Part shown: positions 34,660 through 44,594 of the stretch, piece by piece
How the letters are laid out: the number at the start of each line of letters is the position of its first letter
Numbering within the stretch: the stretch's first letter is position 1
Assembly: GCF_022662195.1 (NCBI RefSeq)
Contig: NZ_JAKMCS010000001.1
Location: forward strand, 124,001-188,000
DNA: 64,000 bases
Direction of reading: 5' to 3'
Source of the DNA: Aestuariivivens insulae
GTDB lineage: Bacteria > Bacteroidota > Bacteroidia > Flavobacteriales > Flavobacteriaceae
Position numbers and translations under genes: made by a program
The notes under the pieces: model-generated
The model's input: only the letters and a program-made list of their open reading frames with translations
Database searches by the model: none
Told to the model about the DNA's origin: nothing

Positions 34660-34682
34660 GTAGCGTGCTGGCGCAGCGCTAC
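34660..34682. other. Possible oriT-like inverted repeat upstream of bfmA
   Basis: GTAGCG (34660-34665) and CGCTAC (34677-34682) with an 11-nt loop lie in a locally G+C-rich patch about 150 bp before the mobilization gene, where an origin of transfer would be expected. The rest of 34106-34811 holds AT-rich sequence and no convincing gene. No nick-site consensus can be verified. Confidence 0.25.
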
Positions 34683-34811
34683 GTACTTCATTTGCTTCGC
34701 AAAGCCCCTGGATATAAGGAGTTATGGAAGATCAGTTAAAATTGTTGAAATGGTGATTTGCAGCAAAAACGCTCAAACCCCCAGTAAACAGGTGAATATT
34801 TGCAGCAAAAC

Positions 34812-35390
34812 ATGGGTGAATTTTCAAAATACGGTTATTCAGGTGTCAACTTCAAGAGAGAAACTGCAATACGGTTTAGGGCTTTCTCTAAGGCAATTTC
34901 ATTATCCAATACAGAAACTATGGAAGCCATGCTCGATTTTTTCGAGATCCATGAGCTGTCCCCAATGGATTCTATAGATGGTAGCCTAAGAGCCATTGAG
35001 ATTAGGATCAAACGAAGGATCAACAATGCCATTGCTATTTTAAAAAGTATAGAGCAAAGCCAGACCCTACCTACGGTCGCCATGCTTCAATCCCTGTTTG
35101 AGTCACAATTAGAATAGGAAAATGACAATGATTATTTTTTTGACGATGTTGAATTTGTCGAGAAGAAATTTGATGGCGTAGATAGGGAAGAGGAATGGTT
35201 AGAAGAGACCACCGTTCCCAAAATAATATATGAACGATTGGAAGAAAGAATTGCCCAGCTTAAGGATGATTTCAGTTATATTCTCAGTAAAGTGAAAGAG
35301 ATCAGGAGCAGTTTTGGAAAACCATATTTGAAAATGGAATTAACATTGGAAGAAATTGAAAAGTATAAACGGAGCATTAAAAATTTTTAA
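34812..35390 (+). pseudogene. bfmA: BfmA/BtgA-family mobilization protein gene with an in-frame stop
   Basis: Reads as a 192-residue mobilization protein interrupted by a single TAG at 35115-35117 (codon 102). The first part matches the family (KRETAIRFRAFSKAISLSNT, MLDFFEIHELSPMDS, KRRINNAIAILKSIEQSQT, LPTVAMLQSLFE). After the TAG the same frame continues for 90 codons with the family's C-terminal part (ERLEERIAQLKDDFSYILSK, RSSFGKPYLKMELTLEEIEK) to TAA 35388-35390. BfmA binds DNA and assists transfer of Bacteroides mobilizable elements; no relaxase partner is present. Confidence 0.82.
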
Positions 35391-35507
35391 TGAATGAATT
35401 GAAAATAAATAATGGCTATGTAATAATTTTGATAGTCACAATAAAAGGGAAATTGGTACAAGAAGGGGTATTTCTTCTTATTCAGAATCCTTTGATTTAC
35501 GTCCAGA

Positions 35508-38500
35508 TTAGTTATGATATTCAATATTATACTTTTTTGCTAAGTCTTCCCAATCCATATCCTTGCTTTCTCTTTTAAATGAAGCAGGGGGTATGCCAAA
35601 CTCTTCTTTAAAACTCTTTGTGAAATATTTGGCGTCTTTATAGCCTACTGTATAGGCTGCTTCAGATATGCTGTAGCCGTTTTGAATGATCAATAGGGCC
35701 GCTTTCTTTAGTCTTAAGGACTTGACGAGATCAATTAAGGTTTTTCCAGTGATATCTTGATACTTTCTAAAGATTACAGAATAGCTCATATTAAAGGCCT
35801 TTGTTAGGTCTTCTAATTTAAAACCTGGATTTTCCAATTGTTGGTTTAATTCATTAACAAGTTTTTCCATAAAAAGTTCATCTTTAGAAGGTTCCTTAAT
35901 ATGTTCTGGATTGCTAATTAAATCGGTTTTATATTTTGAGATGGCTTTTTCTTTAGCTTTTAATATGTTGTTTATTTTGAGTTGGAGTTCGTGAAAGTTA
36001 AACGGTTTTTTTATGTATTCTATAGCGCCAATTTGTAAGCCTTTTATTTTTGTGGACGACGAATTTTTAGCGGTTAAAAGAATAATGGGGATATGGGCGG
36101 TAACCTTTTTCTTTTGAAGCAGTTTGCACATCTCGAAGCCATCTACCACGGGCATCATAATATCGCTTATAATTAAATCGGGTACATGTTTTTCTGCAAG
36201 TTCAATGCCTTCCTTGCCATTTGAGGCGATAAGTAAATGATAGGCGTTTGATAAAACATCACGTAAAAACATTTGCATCTCAATATTATCTTCCACTATT
36301 AAGAGCGTATGGTTTTTATCGGCTTCAGTATTTGTTTTTATGCTGTAATTAGTTTCCAAAGCTTTAAACTCGTCTTCAATAGAGTTGGATATCATATTGG
36401 AATCTTCAACAAAAATTTTCTCATCTTCAGAAAAAATAGTGTCCTTAGTAGACAACTTAACCGAAAAGCAGGTGCCATTTTCTGGTGATGACTTAACATT
36501 TATTTCTCCTTTATGCAATGAAATAAGTTCTTTGGTAAGGGCAAGGCCTACGCCAATACCTTTGTTGTGTTTTCCTAAATCGGATTGGTAAAATAATTTG
36601 AAAATATCCTCAAGTTCTTCTTTCGGAATGCCTGGGCCAGAATCCCTAACTAATATTTCTACCAATTCTTCAGGTTCATTTATGGCTACTTTGAGTGAAA
36701 TAGTACCTTCTTTAGGGGTAAACTTAAAAGCATTGGACAATAAATTGTAAATAACATGCTCTATTTTGTCACTGTCATACCAAATATTAATCTCTGTTTG
36801 TTCTGGGTATTGCTGTATAAAATGAATGTTTTTAAACCTAGCTTGTTCACTAAAGGATAGGGCAATTCGCTTTAAGTCTTTAATAAGGTTATTTTTTGAA
36901 GCATACACACGAAGTTTACCAAGTTCTTTATTTCTTACCGTCATTAACTCCATGGCAATTCTCGATAATCTGTTGGCGTTATTATTAATCATTAACAAGC
37001 GTTGCTGTAATAGCTTATTGCCGTTGTCGCCAGCACGCTTAAGCATATCACCTATAGGCCCCAATATAAGTGTTAAAGGCGTTTGGATTTCGTGCGACAT
37101 TTTGGCGAAGAAGTTCATTTTAAGTGCATAAAGCTCTTTTTCTTTATTGTTTTGCCACGTTTCTTTAATGAGCTTGTTTTTTAAGTTAAACCATAGCCAA
37201 AACCCGTAAATGACAAAGGAGCCTATAACTAAATATAATAGGTAAGCCCATGTACTGTGCCACCAAGGTGGTTTTATAAATAAGCTTATCGATATGGGAT
37301 CTATATTCCATTCGTCTCTTTTTGAACCGGCCTTAACTTCGAAAGTGTAATTACCATAGGGGATATTGGTATAGGTGGCTGTTCTTTCTTCTCTTGGGGT
37401 AATCCATTCTTTATCAAAACCATTAAGTCGGTAGGCATAATGGTAATCGGTGTTTATTAAGTTGCCTAAAGCTGAAAACTGAAATGAAAATGAGGATTGA
37501 TCATAATTTAAGTTCAAATTTTTAACATATTCACTTCCATTGCTTACTTGTTCGGGAATGATATTACTGGCAGGTTTGTTTAAAATTTCAATGTCATTTA
37601 TAAAAAGTTTGGCCTCTGTGTCATTTTTTTCTATTTCAGACGGTAAAAAGGCATTGACACCATTATCTCCCCCAAAGTATAACATACCATTACGATCTTT
37701 AAAATCACTTCTTCTATAAAAATTGGTATTATGAAGGCCATCTATCCGATAGTAAGATTTAAGTTTGTCTAATGTTAAATTGTAGTGGTGAATACCATTT
37801 GAACTGCTTAACCATAAGTTATTGGGGTCTTCAATTAAAAGGGAAGTAATATATGTATTGCTCAAATGTTTATTATTGGCAAATGACTTAAAGGAATCGT
37901 TGTTTATGTTGTATTTGATGAGCATTCCAGAAGCGCATAAAATCCATAAATTGCCATTTTGATCTGGTTTTATGGAGTGTATATTATAGTTTCTAACATC
38001 TTCAGGGTTATAGGTAAAGTAATTGTGTTTTGTGAAATAAGATTGGTTAAGATCTTGAGCATCTTCATTGAGTTTATATAAATTGGGTCTTGAACCTGTT
38101 CTTGCCGGATTTAAACCTATCCATAAAAAACCATGTTCATCTTCGTTAATGGCCATACATATTTTGCCAAATAACCCTTTATCATTAAAATTAAAGGTCG
38201 CTAACAATTTTTGATTAGAGTTAAATACATATAGCGCCGTTTCAAAGGCAACCCATATTCTGTTTTTAGAGTCTTTAAAGATCATCCTTATGTCTGGAGA
38301 AGATATGTTGGCAGGGCCTATTTTGTTGAAGTGATTTGTTTTGGGGTTATAGATCCATACCCCATTTTGGTAGGTGCCTAACCAGATGTTGCCATTGGCA
38401 TCTTCTACCATAGTTTGGATGTAACGGCCTTTAAAAAATCTATCGCCTTTTTGGGATGGACTATACTGAGTTTTCTTGTGGTTTGGGGACACTTTGTTAA

Positions 38501-39623
38501 GGCCTTTGCCGTCGGTACCCAAATATAATGTGCCATCCGAGGATTTTAAGATGGATAGTACCGTGGTCGATCCCTCATGCTCCAGGCCATTATAGTATTT
38601 TATTTTATTGGTGTTTTTGGGAAGTATGTTGATAACCCCTTTTTTGGCCATTACCCAAATATTGTTTTTAGAGTCTTCGGTAATATAAAGAATGGTATTG
38701 TCGCTTATTGAAAATTCATCGTTTTCATTATGCTTAAAAATAGTGAGTTCATCATTCTTTGTGTCAATACTATATAGGCCATCACCATCAGTTCCGGCCC
38801 ATATCGTTCCAGCCCGATCGCAAAATAGAGAATTAAACATATGAAATTGTGACGTCTTATTGTTTTTTGTGATGTCGTACTGCTTTAAGGTATCGTCTTT
38901 AGGGTTATAACAATGCAGCCCGTCTAATTCTGTTACAATCCATAAACGTCCTAAATTGTCGTTAGTAATTAAAATACCTTGTGCACCCCTAGTTTTGAGT
39001 TTATCAAAGAATTCTAGAGAGTTTGTTATTATTGAGTATTTATAAATATAACCTCTTGTAGTGCTTACCCATAATTCATTTGAACTGGTTAAGGCTATAG
39101 TCTTAATAGATTGTTCGGTATTATCCATTTTGGGTAATGAGAATATTGGTTTTATAGTATTGCTGCCTAAGAGGTGTTTATAAACTACACCGTTTACCGA
39201 TCCAAACCAAACAGTATCACCGTTAGTCTTTATATAGGTTATTTGGGTGTAGGTATCATTGGTTTTAAGGGCTTCTTTAAAAGAGGTCTTTTCGCCGTTG
39301 GTTCTAATTTGTGTTAACTCGCCTTTAAAGGAGGAGAGCCAAAGGTTGTTTTTAGAGTCTTTAGTTAAGAAAAAATTGGAGTCTCGTGTAAAGTCATTCC
39401 CAAAAATAGTAGTTAAGGGTTTGTGTATGAAATTATATCCATTGTAGGTGTATATCCCATTTCCCGCAATAAAAACCATATGGCCAAAATGATCTTCAGT
39501 AAACGGCGCATAGCTAACAAAAGGTTTGTCTAACTTAATAAAGTTAGATTCTATTTGCGCATGGCATATAGATATGCAATTAAGTAAAAACAAAAAACAA
39601 AAATGCCTTAAAGACGTATTCAT
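35508..39623 (-). CDS. Hybrid two-component system (HTCS) sensor/regulator of the PUL
   Basis: Inner-membrane one-protein signalling system of 1371 residues, full length for its class. Order: signal peptide (1-22); two seven-bladed Reg_prop propellers (about 30-690; motifs such as NIWLGTYQNGVW); a Y_Y_Y domain (about 700-785); a transmembrane helix near 795-815; HisKA with His844 in KMSHEIQTPLTLIL (Gln instead of the more usual Arg after HEI); HATPase (about 950-1065); a receiver domain with Asp1154 in ISDIMMP; and an AraC-type helix-turn-helix (about 1270-1360). It senses a glycan fragment in the periplasm and activates the adjacent PUL. Divergent from the GH109-like gene across 320 bp. Confidence 0.95.
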   Translation of the reverse strand: MNTSLRHFCFLFLLNCISICHAQIESNFIKLDKPFVSYAPFTEDHFGHMVFIAGNGIYTYNGYNFIHKPLTTIFGNDFTRDSNFFLTKDSKNNLWLSSFKGELTQIRTNGEKTSFKEALKTNDTYTQITYIKTNGDTVWFGSVNGVVYKHLLGSNTIKPIFSLPKMDNTEQSIKTIALTSSNELWVSTTRGYIYKYSIITNSLEFFDKLKTRGAQGILITNDNLGRLWIVTELDGLHCYNPKDDTLKQYDITKNNKTSQFHMFNSLFCDRAGTIWAGTDGDGLYSIDTKNDELTIFKHNENDEFSISDNTILYITEDSKNNIWVMAKKGVINILPKNTNKIKYYNGLEHEGSTTVLSILKSSDGTLYLGTDGKGLNKVSPNHKKTQYSPSQKGDRFFKGRYIQTMVEDANGNIWLGTYQNGVWIYNPKTNHFNKIGPANISSPDIRMIFKDSKNRIWVAFETALYVFNSNQKLLATFNFNDKGLFGKICMAINEDEHGFLWIGLNPARTGSRPNLYKLNEDAQDLNQSYFTKHNYFTYNPEDVRNYNIHSIKPDQNGNLWILCASGMLIKYNINNDSFKSFANNKHLSNTYITSLLIEDPNNLWLSSSNGIHHYNLTLDKLKSYYRIDGLHNTNFYRRSDFKDRNGMLYFGGDNGVNAFLPSEIEKNDTEAKLFINDIEILNKPASNIIPEQVSNGSEYVKNLNLNYDQSSFSFQFSALGNLINTDYHYAYRLNGFDKEWITPREERTATYTNIPYGNYTFEVKAGSKRDEWNIDPISISLFIKPPWWHSTWAYLLYLVIGSFVIYGFWLWFNLKNKLIKETWQNNKEKELYALKMNFFAKMSHEIQTPLTLILGPIGDMLKRAGDNGNKLLQQRLLMINNNANRLSRIAMELMTVRNKELGKLRVYASKNNLIKDLKRIALSFSEQARFKNIHFIQQYPEQTEINIWYDSDKIEHVIYNLLSNAFKFTPKEGTISLKVAINEPEELVEILVRDSGPGIPKEELEDIFKLFYQSDLGKHNKGIGVGLALTKELISLHKGEINVKSSPENGTCFSVKLSTKDTIFSEDEKIFVEDSNMISNSIEDEFKALETNYSIKTNTEADKNHTLLIVEDNIEMQMFLRDVLSNAYHLLIASNGKEGIELAEKHVPDLIISDIMMPVVDGFEMCKLLQKKKVTAHIPIILLTAKNSSSTKIKGLQIGAIEYIKKPFNFHELQLKINNILKAKEKAISKYKTDLISNPEHIKEPSKDELFMEKLVNELNQQLENPGFKLEDLTKAFNMSYSVIFRKYQDITGKTLIDLVKSLRLKKAALLIIQNGYSISEAAYTVGYKDAKYFTKSFKEEFGIPPASFKRESKDMDWEDLAKKYNIEYHN

Positions 39624-39943
39624 GTTTGAGAGGTTGATTCTTGTTGTGAGATGATACCAAAATTAATGGATTTTTATGTTAAAAAAAAGTAAATTTAGGT
39701 ATTACTGCGCAAGAGTTCTGTTTGAAATCAAGGGGTTAGCTCCTGTTTTTCGAAATGGAGGGTTAAATAAGCGAAAAGGGTAGGTATATTAATCAATAGG
39801 GTATTATTGAGTAAAAAACCGTCTGTTTTAGGTAAAAAAATCTACGCTAAATATGTTAAAACATTAACAAATTTGTAACTCGATCTTCAATATGTAATTA
39901 AGTATATAAAATCTTAAAGGTTGAATTGTAAATATTATTGAAT
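39624..39943. promoter_or_regulatory. Divergent promoter region between HTCS and PUL genes
   Basis: 320 bp without a gene. Contains AT-rich sequence, short G-rich pieces (AAGGGGTTAG, GGAGGGTTAA, GAAAAGGGTAGG) and the small palindrome ACAAATTTGT near the GH109-like gene. The HTCS protein should bind here, but I see no repeated site clear enough to assign. Confidence 0.45.
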
Positions 39944-41299
39944 ATGAATACAAGAAGGAGTTTTATCAAAAAATCGGCAATTGCAGGAGTAGGGATTGCT
40001 ACATTGCCCAATTTAACTTTTGGTTTATCGGGTTCCAATGCAGAAAAACTTAAACTGGCCTTTATAGGGGTTGGATTAAGGGGAACGAACCATTTAAACA
40101 ATGCCCTTCACAGGAAAGATGTGGAGATCACGGCCATATGCGATATTGACCCCAATAGGATAAGCATTGCCCTGGACAAGATCGAGAAGGCGGGCCATAA
40201 GAAACCTGAGGTCTTTGGTAGCAACGAACTGGACTACAGAAACCTTTTGGAGCTTAAGAACGTGGACGCGGTCATTATCGCGACCCCATGGCTATGGCAT
40301 ACCCGTATGGCCAAGGACGCAATGCTGGCCGGTAAATATGCCGGGCTTGAAGTATCGGCGGCCAATACCCTGGAAGAGTGCTGGGACCTGGTGAACACGC
40401 ACGAGCATACGGGCACCCATATGATGATACTGGAGAACGTAAACTACCGTCGCGATGTGCTGGCGGTACTTAATATGGTTAAGCAAAATGTGTTTGGGGA
40501 ACTGGTACACTTTAGATGTGGCTATCAGCACGACCTGCGCTTCGTGATGCTTAACGATGGTAAGACGGCCTATGGTGAGGGCGTGGAGTTTGGCGAGAAG
40601 GGCATATCGGAATCGGTATGGCGCACCCAACACTCTGTGTTAAGGAATGCCGACGTTTACCCAACGCACGGTGTGGGCCCTATGGCCACCATGTGCGATA
40701 TCAACAGGGGGAACCGTTTTCTATCGTTGACCTCGCATGCCACCAAGAGCAGGGGGCTTCACAATTATATAGTGGACCACGGCGGTAAGGACCACCCCAA
40801 TGCCAAGGTGAACTTTAAGATGGGCGATGTGATCACTTCTACCATAGAAACGGCCAATGGGGAGACCATCATCGTGACCCACGATGTGTCGTTGCCAAGA
40901 CCTTATTCATTAGGGTTTAGGGTGCAGGGCACCAAAGGCCTATGGGAAAAGGACGGTGACAGGATCTATATAGAGGGCCAGTCGAAACCGCACCATTGGG
41001 ATGAGTCGAAGGCCTGGTTGGAGAAATACGACCACCCGTTATGGAAGAAATACGGTGAGCTGGCAACAGGAGCGGGACATGGCGGTATGGACTTTTTTGT
41101 GCTACAGGCATTTGTTGAATCTGCCAAACAAAACATAGCCCCACCACTGGATGCCTACGATGCAGCGGCATGGAGTGCCATCACCCCACTGTCTGAAGCT
41201 TCGATAGAGAACAATGGCGAGCCACAGGACTTCCCAGATTTCACAAGGGGCATGTGGATTAAGCGCCAACCTTATAACTGGATTAAGGACAGTTACTAA
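39944..41299 (+). CDS. GH109-like Gfo/Idh/MocA oxidoreductase (putative NAD-dependent alpha-N-acetylgalactosaminidase)
   Basis: Protein of 451 residues from ATG 39944 (a TTG 6 bp upstream is less likely). It begins with a twin-arginine signal (NTRRSFIKKSAIAGVGIATL), then a Rossmann NAD-binding part (FIGVGLRGTNHL) and the GFO C-terminal domain. GLEVSAANTLEECWDLV, SVWRTQHSVLRNADVYPTHG and VGPMATMCDINRGNR fit the GH109 group, whose founding members remove terminal GalNAc by a redox mechanism with bound NAD. Other Tat-exported oxidoreductases share this fold, so the substrate is an inference. First gene of the PUL. From about 40060 its G+C rises well above the neighbours (about 60% in sample lines against 38%). 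Confidence 0.8.
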   Translation: MNTRRSFIKKSAIAGVGIATLPNLTFGLSGSNAEKLKLAFIGVGLRGTNHLNNALHRKDVEITAICDIDPNRISIALDKIEKAGHKKPEVFGSNELDYRNLLELKNVDAVIIATPWLWHTRMAKDAMLAGKYAGLEVSAANTLEECWDLVNTHEHTGTHMMILENVNYRRDVLAVLNMVKQNVFGELVHFRCGYQHDLRFVMLNDGKTAYGEGVEFGEKGISESVWRTQHSVLRNADVYPTHGVGPMATMCDINRGNRFLSLTSHATKSRGLHNYIVDHGGKDHPNAKVNFKMGDVITSTIETANGETIIVTHDVSLPRPYSLGFRVQGTKGLWEKDGDRIYIEGQSKPHHWDESKAWLEKYDHPLWKKYGELATGAGHGGMDFFVLQAFVESAKQNIAPPLDAYDAAAWSAITPLSEASIENNGEPQDFPDFTRGMWIKRQPYNWIKDSY

Positions 41300-41348
41300 A
41301 ATTGAACTAATTAATAATAAACATGAATACTAAATCAATCTTTAAATT

Positions 41349-44300
41349 ATGAAAAGAATACTAACATTAAAACTTTTAGGGATTCTGATGTTGTTCAGTA
41401 CAGTGGTACATGCGCAACAGAAAACTGTTGAAGGAAAGGTGACCGACGAAACAGGATTTCCACTGGCGGGAGCTACGGTAGTAGTTAAAGGAACAACTAC
41501 GGGAGCTTCGGCAGACTTTGACGGGAAATACTCCTTAACTGTAGATGAAAATGCGGTTATTGTAGTATCTTTTGTTGGGTATGTTACCCAAGAATTATCT
41601 GTGGCCGGAAAAACCACAATAAATGTAACCTTACAGGAGGATGTTTCTAAACTGGATGAGGTTGTGGTTGTTGGTTTTGGTACGCAAAAAAAAGCAAATG
41701 TAACTGGAGCTAATTCATTTGTGAAAATGGATGCAATTATAGCAGACAGACCAATAACCAATGCAGCTGAAGCATTACAAGGTGTTGCTTCAGGTTTGCA
41801 GGTGACTGTAGGTTCTGGTCAGCCAGGTTCTGAAAATGTGTCTTTAAATATTCGTGGTGTTAATTCTTTAAATGGAGGTTCTCCTTTAGTTTTAATTAAC
41901 AACGTACAAGGAAGTCTTAATGACGTTAACCCACAAGATATTGAATCTATCTCTGTATTAAAAGATGCGGCTGCATCATCTATTTATGGTGCAAGAGCAG
42001 CTTTTGGTGTAATTTTAGTTACTACAAAAACAGGAAAGAAAAACCAGAAAGTTAAGTTTGATTATAATATAACAACTAGTATTTCTGCGCCTTCAGATTT
42101 GCCTGTAAAAGCTACGACGAAGCAGTTTGTTCAATCGTTAAATTTCTGGGGAGAAAACAGCTATTTTGCTGGTCAGAATGTAAGTGACTGGTTAGGTTAT
42201 ATCAATCAGTACGAGACCAATCCTAGTGCATTAAATTTGGTAAAAGATCCTGTTACAGGAGCTACTTACCCTATTCATTTTGATGGGGCGCAGTACTATC
42301 CATTGGCAGACAGTGATAACTTTGGTGATTTTATAGATACATTCGGATATTCTACAATCCATAACTTTTCTGTAAGTGGTGGTGGTGAAAAAGTAGCTTA
42401 CCGATTAAACACGGGGTATAGTTACCAAGACGGTGTCATGGTTACCAATAAAGACTCTTATAAAAAGTATAACGTCAATGCCTATATATCTGCAGATATT
42501 TCAGATAATTTAACATCAACAAGTAATGTGTTATTTCGTTCAAGTATTCAATCACGTCCCAATGCAAGATATTCACAAGCAGTAGGAGCTAGAATGTTCG
42601 ACCCATCAGAAGGTTATTTTGATGATGGTTCTGGTGTTATTTTGCCTTTTGGTTCTCCTGCTAATTACGCTAAGTTTAGTACTCCTAATAGGAGAGAGGA
42701 CGATAACTTAAGATTGTTCCAAAAGTTAGATTGGAGCCCAGTTAAAAATTTGAAACTAACTGGAGAGTATACATTTGAGAAGAATTATATTACTAATAGA
42801 AACATTGATGAGGGACAACGTTATTACAGTACATTTAGGTTCAACCCATCGACATCTGTAGATAATGCACAACGTAGCACGAGTATTTCTAGAAATCAAA
42901 CAAATAGAATATATAATGCACTTAACCTCTATGTTAATTATAATTTGACTTTAGGAGCTAACCACAATTTTAAATTGTTAGCAGGTTTAAACAGAGAATC
43001 ACAAAAACAAGACTTTTTCTTTGCTACAGCTAGAGATCTAATTGATCCAGTAGTTACGCCTTCTTTAAACCTAAACTTTGATGATAGTAATGTGTCTGTT
43101 GGTGATGGGTTTCAAGATTGGGCAGTAGTAGGTTATTTTTCTAGATTTAACTACAACTATAAAGAAAAGTATTTTATAGAAGGAAATTTGCGTTACGATG
43201 GATCTTCTCGTTTTGCTGAAGGAGATCGTTTTGTATGGTTGCCATCTGCTTCTGCGGGTTGGAACGTTACCAAAGAGGCATTCATGGACAACCTAGATTT
43301 CATATCGTTATTAAAATTAAGGGCTTCTTATGGTGTAATAGGAAATCAATCTCATCCAGATTTTTATCCAACAATACCAGGTTACGAAGATTATACGACT
43401 CGTTGGACTAATTTAGACACAGATCAACGATATTTAACATTTCGTCCAGCTCAGTTAATTAGTGCTGGATTTACATGGGAAAATGTGGTTACTCAAAATA
43501 TTGGTATAGATTTCGGTCTCTTTAAGAATAGACTAAGTGGATCTTTTGATTATTATATTAGAGATACGGAAGATATCTTAGGTCCCGGAGTTCAATTACC
43601 TTCTGTGTTAGGAGCACTACCTCCAGAACAAAATGCTAGAGACATTCGTACTGACGGTTGGGAATTTGAATTAGGTTGGAATGACAAAGTAGGAGATTTT
43701 TCGTACGGCATCAATGTGAATGTCTTTGATAATCAAACTGAAGTTACTCGATTTGACAATCCATCAAAAAACCTTTCACAATTTTTTGAAGGTGCAATTA
43801 TAGGTGATATTTGGGGTTATGTAACCGAAGGGTATTATACAGTAGACGATTTTGTAGATGGCACTTTAAATGCAGACCTTTCAGGTGATAATAGACAATT
43901 AAAGACAGGAGTAGCATATATTGAAAATGCACCAACCCCATACCCTGGAGATATTAAGTATAGAGATCTAGATGGTGATGGTATCATTACTAATGGTAAC
44001 AGTACAGCAGATTACGACGTAGATGCTAATGGTAACATAATCCCTAATACAGGTCCTGGAGACCGAAAAGTAATAGGTAATAGTAGAAAACGTTACCAAT
44101 TTGGTGTTAATGGTTATGTTGAATACAAAGGATTCGATTTTTCATTCGTATTGAGCGGTGTTGGAAAAGAGGATGGCTGGAGAGATTCAGATTTAATTTT
44201 CCCTTACCGATCTGTATTCGATAACATCTATGCGTATCAATTGGATTATTGGACACCAGACAATCAGGATGCTTATTTCCCAAGGATTTATGGTAATGCT

Positions 44301-44582
44301 GCTGCAGGAAACTTAGATAGTAACTACGGAAGAAGCAGACGTGTACAAACAAAATACTTACATGATGAAAGTTATTTGAGAATTCAAAATATCACTTTAG
44401 GATATAGTTTGCCAAACGACTTTTTAAAGCGATTAAAAATTAATAAATTTAGAGTATTTGTTTCAGGTAACAACTTGTTTACCTTCGATAATTTACCTAA
44501 AGGTTTAGATCCAGACCAAGGTTCAGATGGGGCATACCCTATCATGCGTCAGTTTTCTGCTGGTTTAAATCTGTCATTCTAA
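41349..44582 (+). CDS. SusC/RagA-type TonB-dependent outer-membrane transporter of the PUL
   Basis: Outer-membrane transporter of 1077 residues. Signal peptide (1-22), carboxypeptidase-D regulatory-like domain (about 25-105; PLAGATVVVKGTTTGASADF), plug with DEVVVVGFGTQKKANVTG and the SusC signature IESISVLKDAAASSIYGARA near 198-218, and a C-terminal barrel ending QFSAGLNLSF. It lies 49 bp after the GH109-like gene and 12 bp before its susD. It imports the oligosaccharide captured by the SusD. Confidence 0.95.
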   Translation: MKRILTLKLLGILMLFSTVVHAQQKTVEGKVTDETGFPLAGATVVVKGTTTGASADFDGKYSLTVDENAVIVVSFVGYVTQELSVAGKTTINVTLQEDVSKLDEVVVVGFGTQKKANVTGANSFVKMDAIIADRPITNAAEALQGVASGLQVTVGSGQPGSENVSLNIRGVNSLNGGSPLVLINNVQGSLNDVNPQDIESISVLKDAAASSIYGARAAFGVILVTTKTGKKNQKVKFDYNITTSISAPSDLPVKATTKQFVQSLNFWGENSYFAGQNVSDWLGYINQYETNPSALNLVKDPVTGATYPIHFDGAQYYPLADSDNFGDFIDTFGYSTIHNFSVSGGGEKVAYRLNTGYSYQDGVMVTNKDSYKKYNVNAYISADISDNLTSTSNVLFRSSIQSRPNARYSQAVGARMFDPSEGYFDDGSGVILPFGSPANYAKFSTPNRREDDNLRLFQKLDWSPVKNLKLTGEYTFEKNYITNRNIDEGQRYYSTFRFNPSTSVDNAQRSTSISRNQTNRIYNALNLYVNYNLTLGANHNFKLLAGLNRESQKQDFFFATARDLIDPVVTPSLNLNFDDSNVSVGDGFQDWAVVGYFSRFNYNYKEKYFIEGNLRYDGSSRFAEGDRFVWLPSASAGWNVTKEAFMDNLDFISLLKLRASYGVIGNQSHPDFYPTIPGYEDYTTRWTNLDTDQRYLTFRPAQLISAGFTWENVVTQNIGIDFGLFKNRLSGSFDYYIRDTEDILGPGVQLPSVLGALPPEQNARDIRTDGWEFELGWNDKVGDFSYGINVNVFDNQTEVTRFDNPSKNLSQFFEGAIIGDIWGYVTEGYYTVDDFVDGTLNADLSGDNRQLKTGVAYIENAPTPYPGDIKYRDLDGDGIITNGNSTADYDVDANGNIIPNTGPGDRKVIGNSRKRYQFGVNGYVEYKGFDFSFVLSGVGKEDGWRDSDLIFPYRSVFDNIYAYQLDYWTPDNQDAYFPRIYGNAAAGNLDSNYGRSRRVQTKYLHDESYLRIQNITLGYSLPNDFLKRLKINKFRVFVSGNNLFTFDNLPKGLDPDQGSDGAYPIMRQFSAGLNLSF

Positions 44583-44594
44583 AAAAAAGATATT

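Noticed and set aside
34519-34977. 152-codon frame upstream of and overlapping bfmA
   Set aside because: It overlaps the recognisable bfmA frame by more than 150 bp, shows no protein family features, and covers the possible oriT region.
36385-37131. Plus-strand frames inside the HTCS gene, and similar antisense frames throughout
   Set aside because: They are reading-frame shadows of well-supported genes and have no features of their own.
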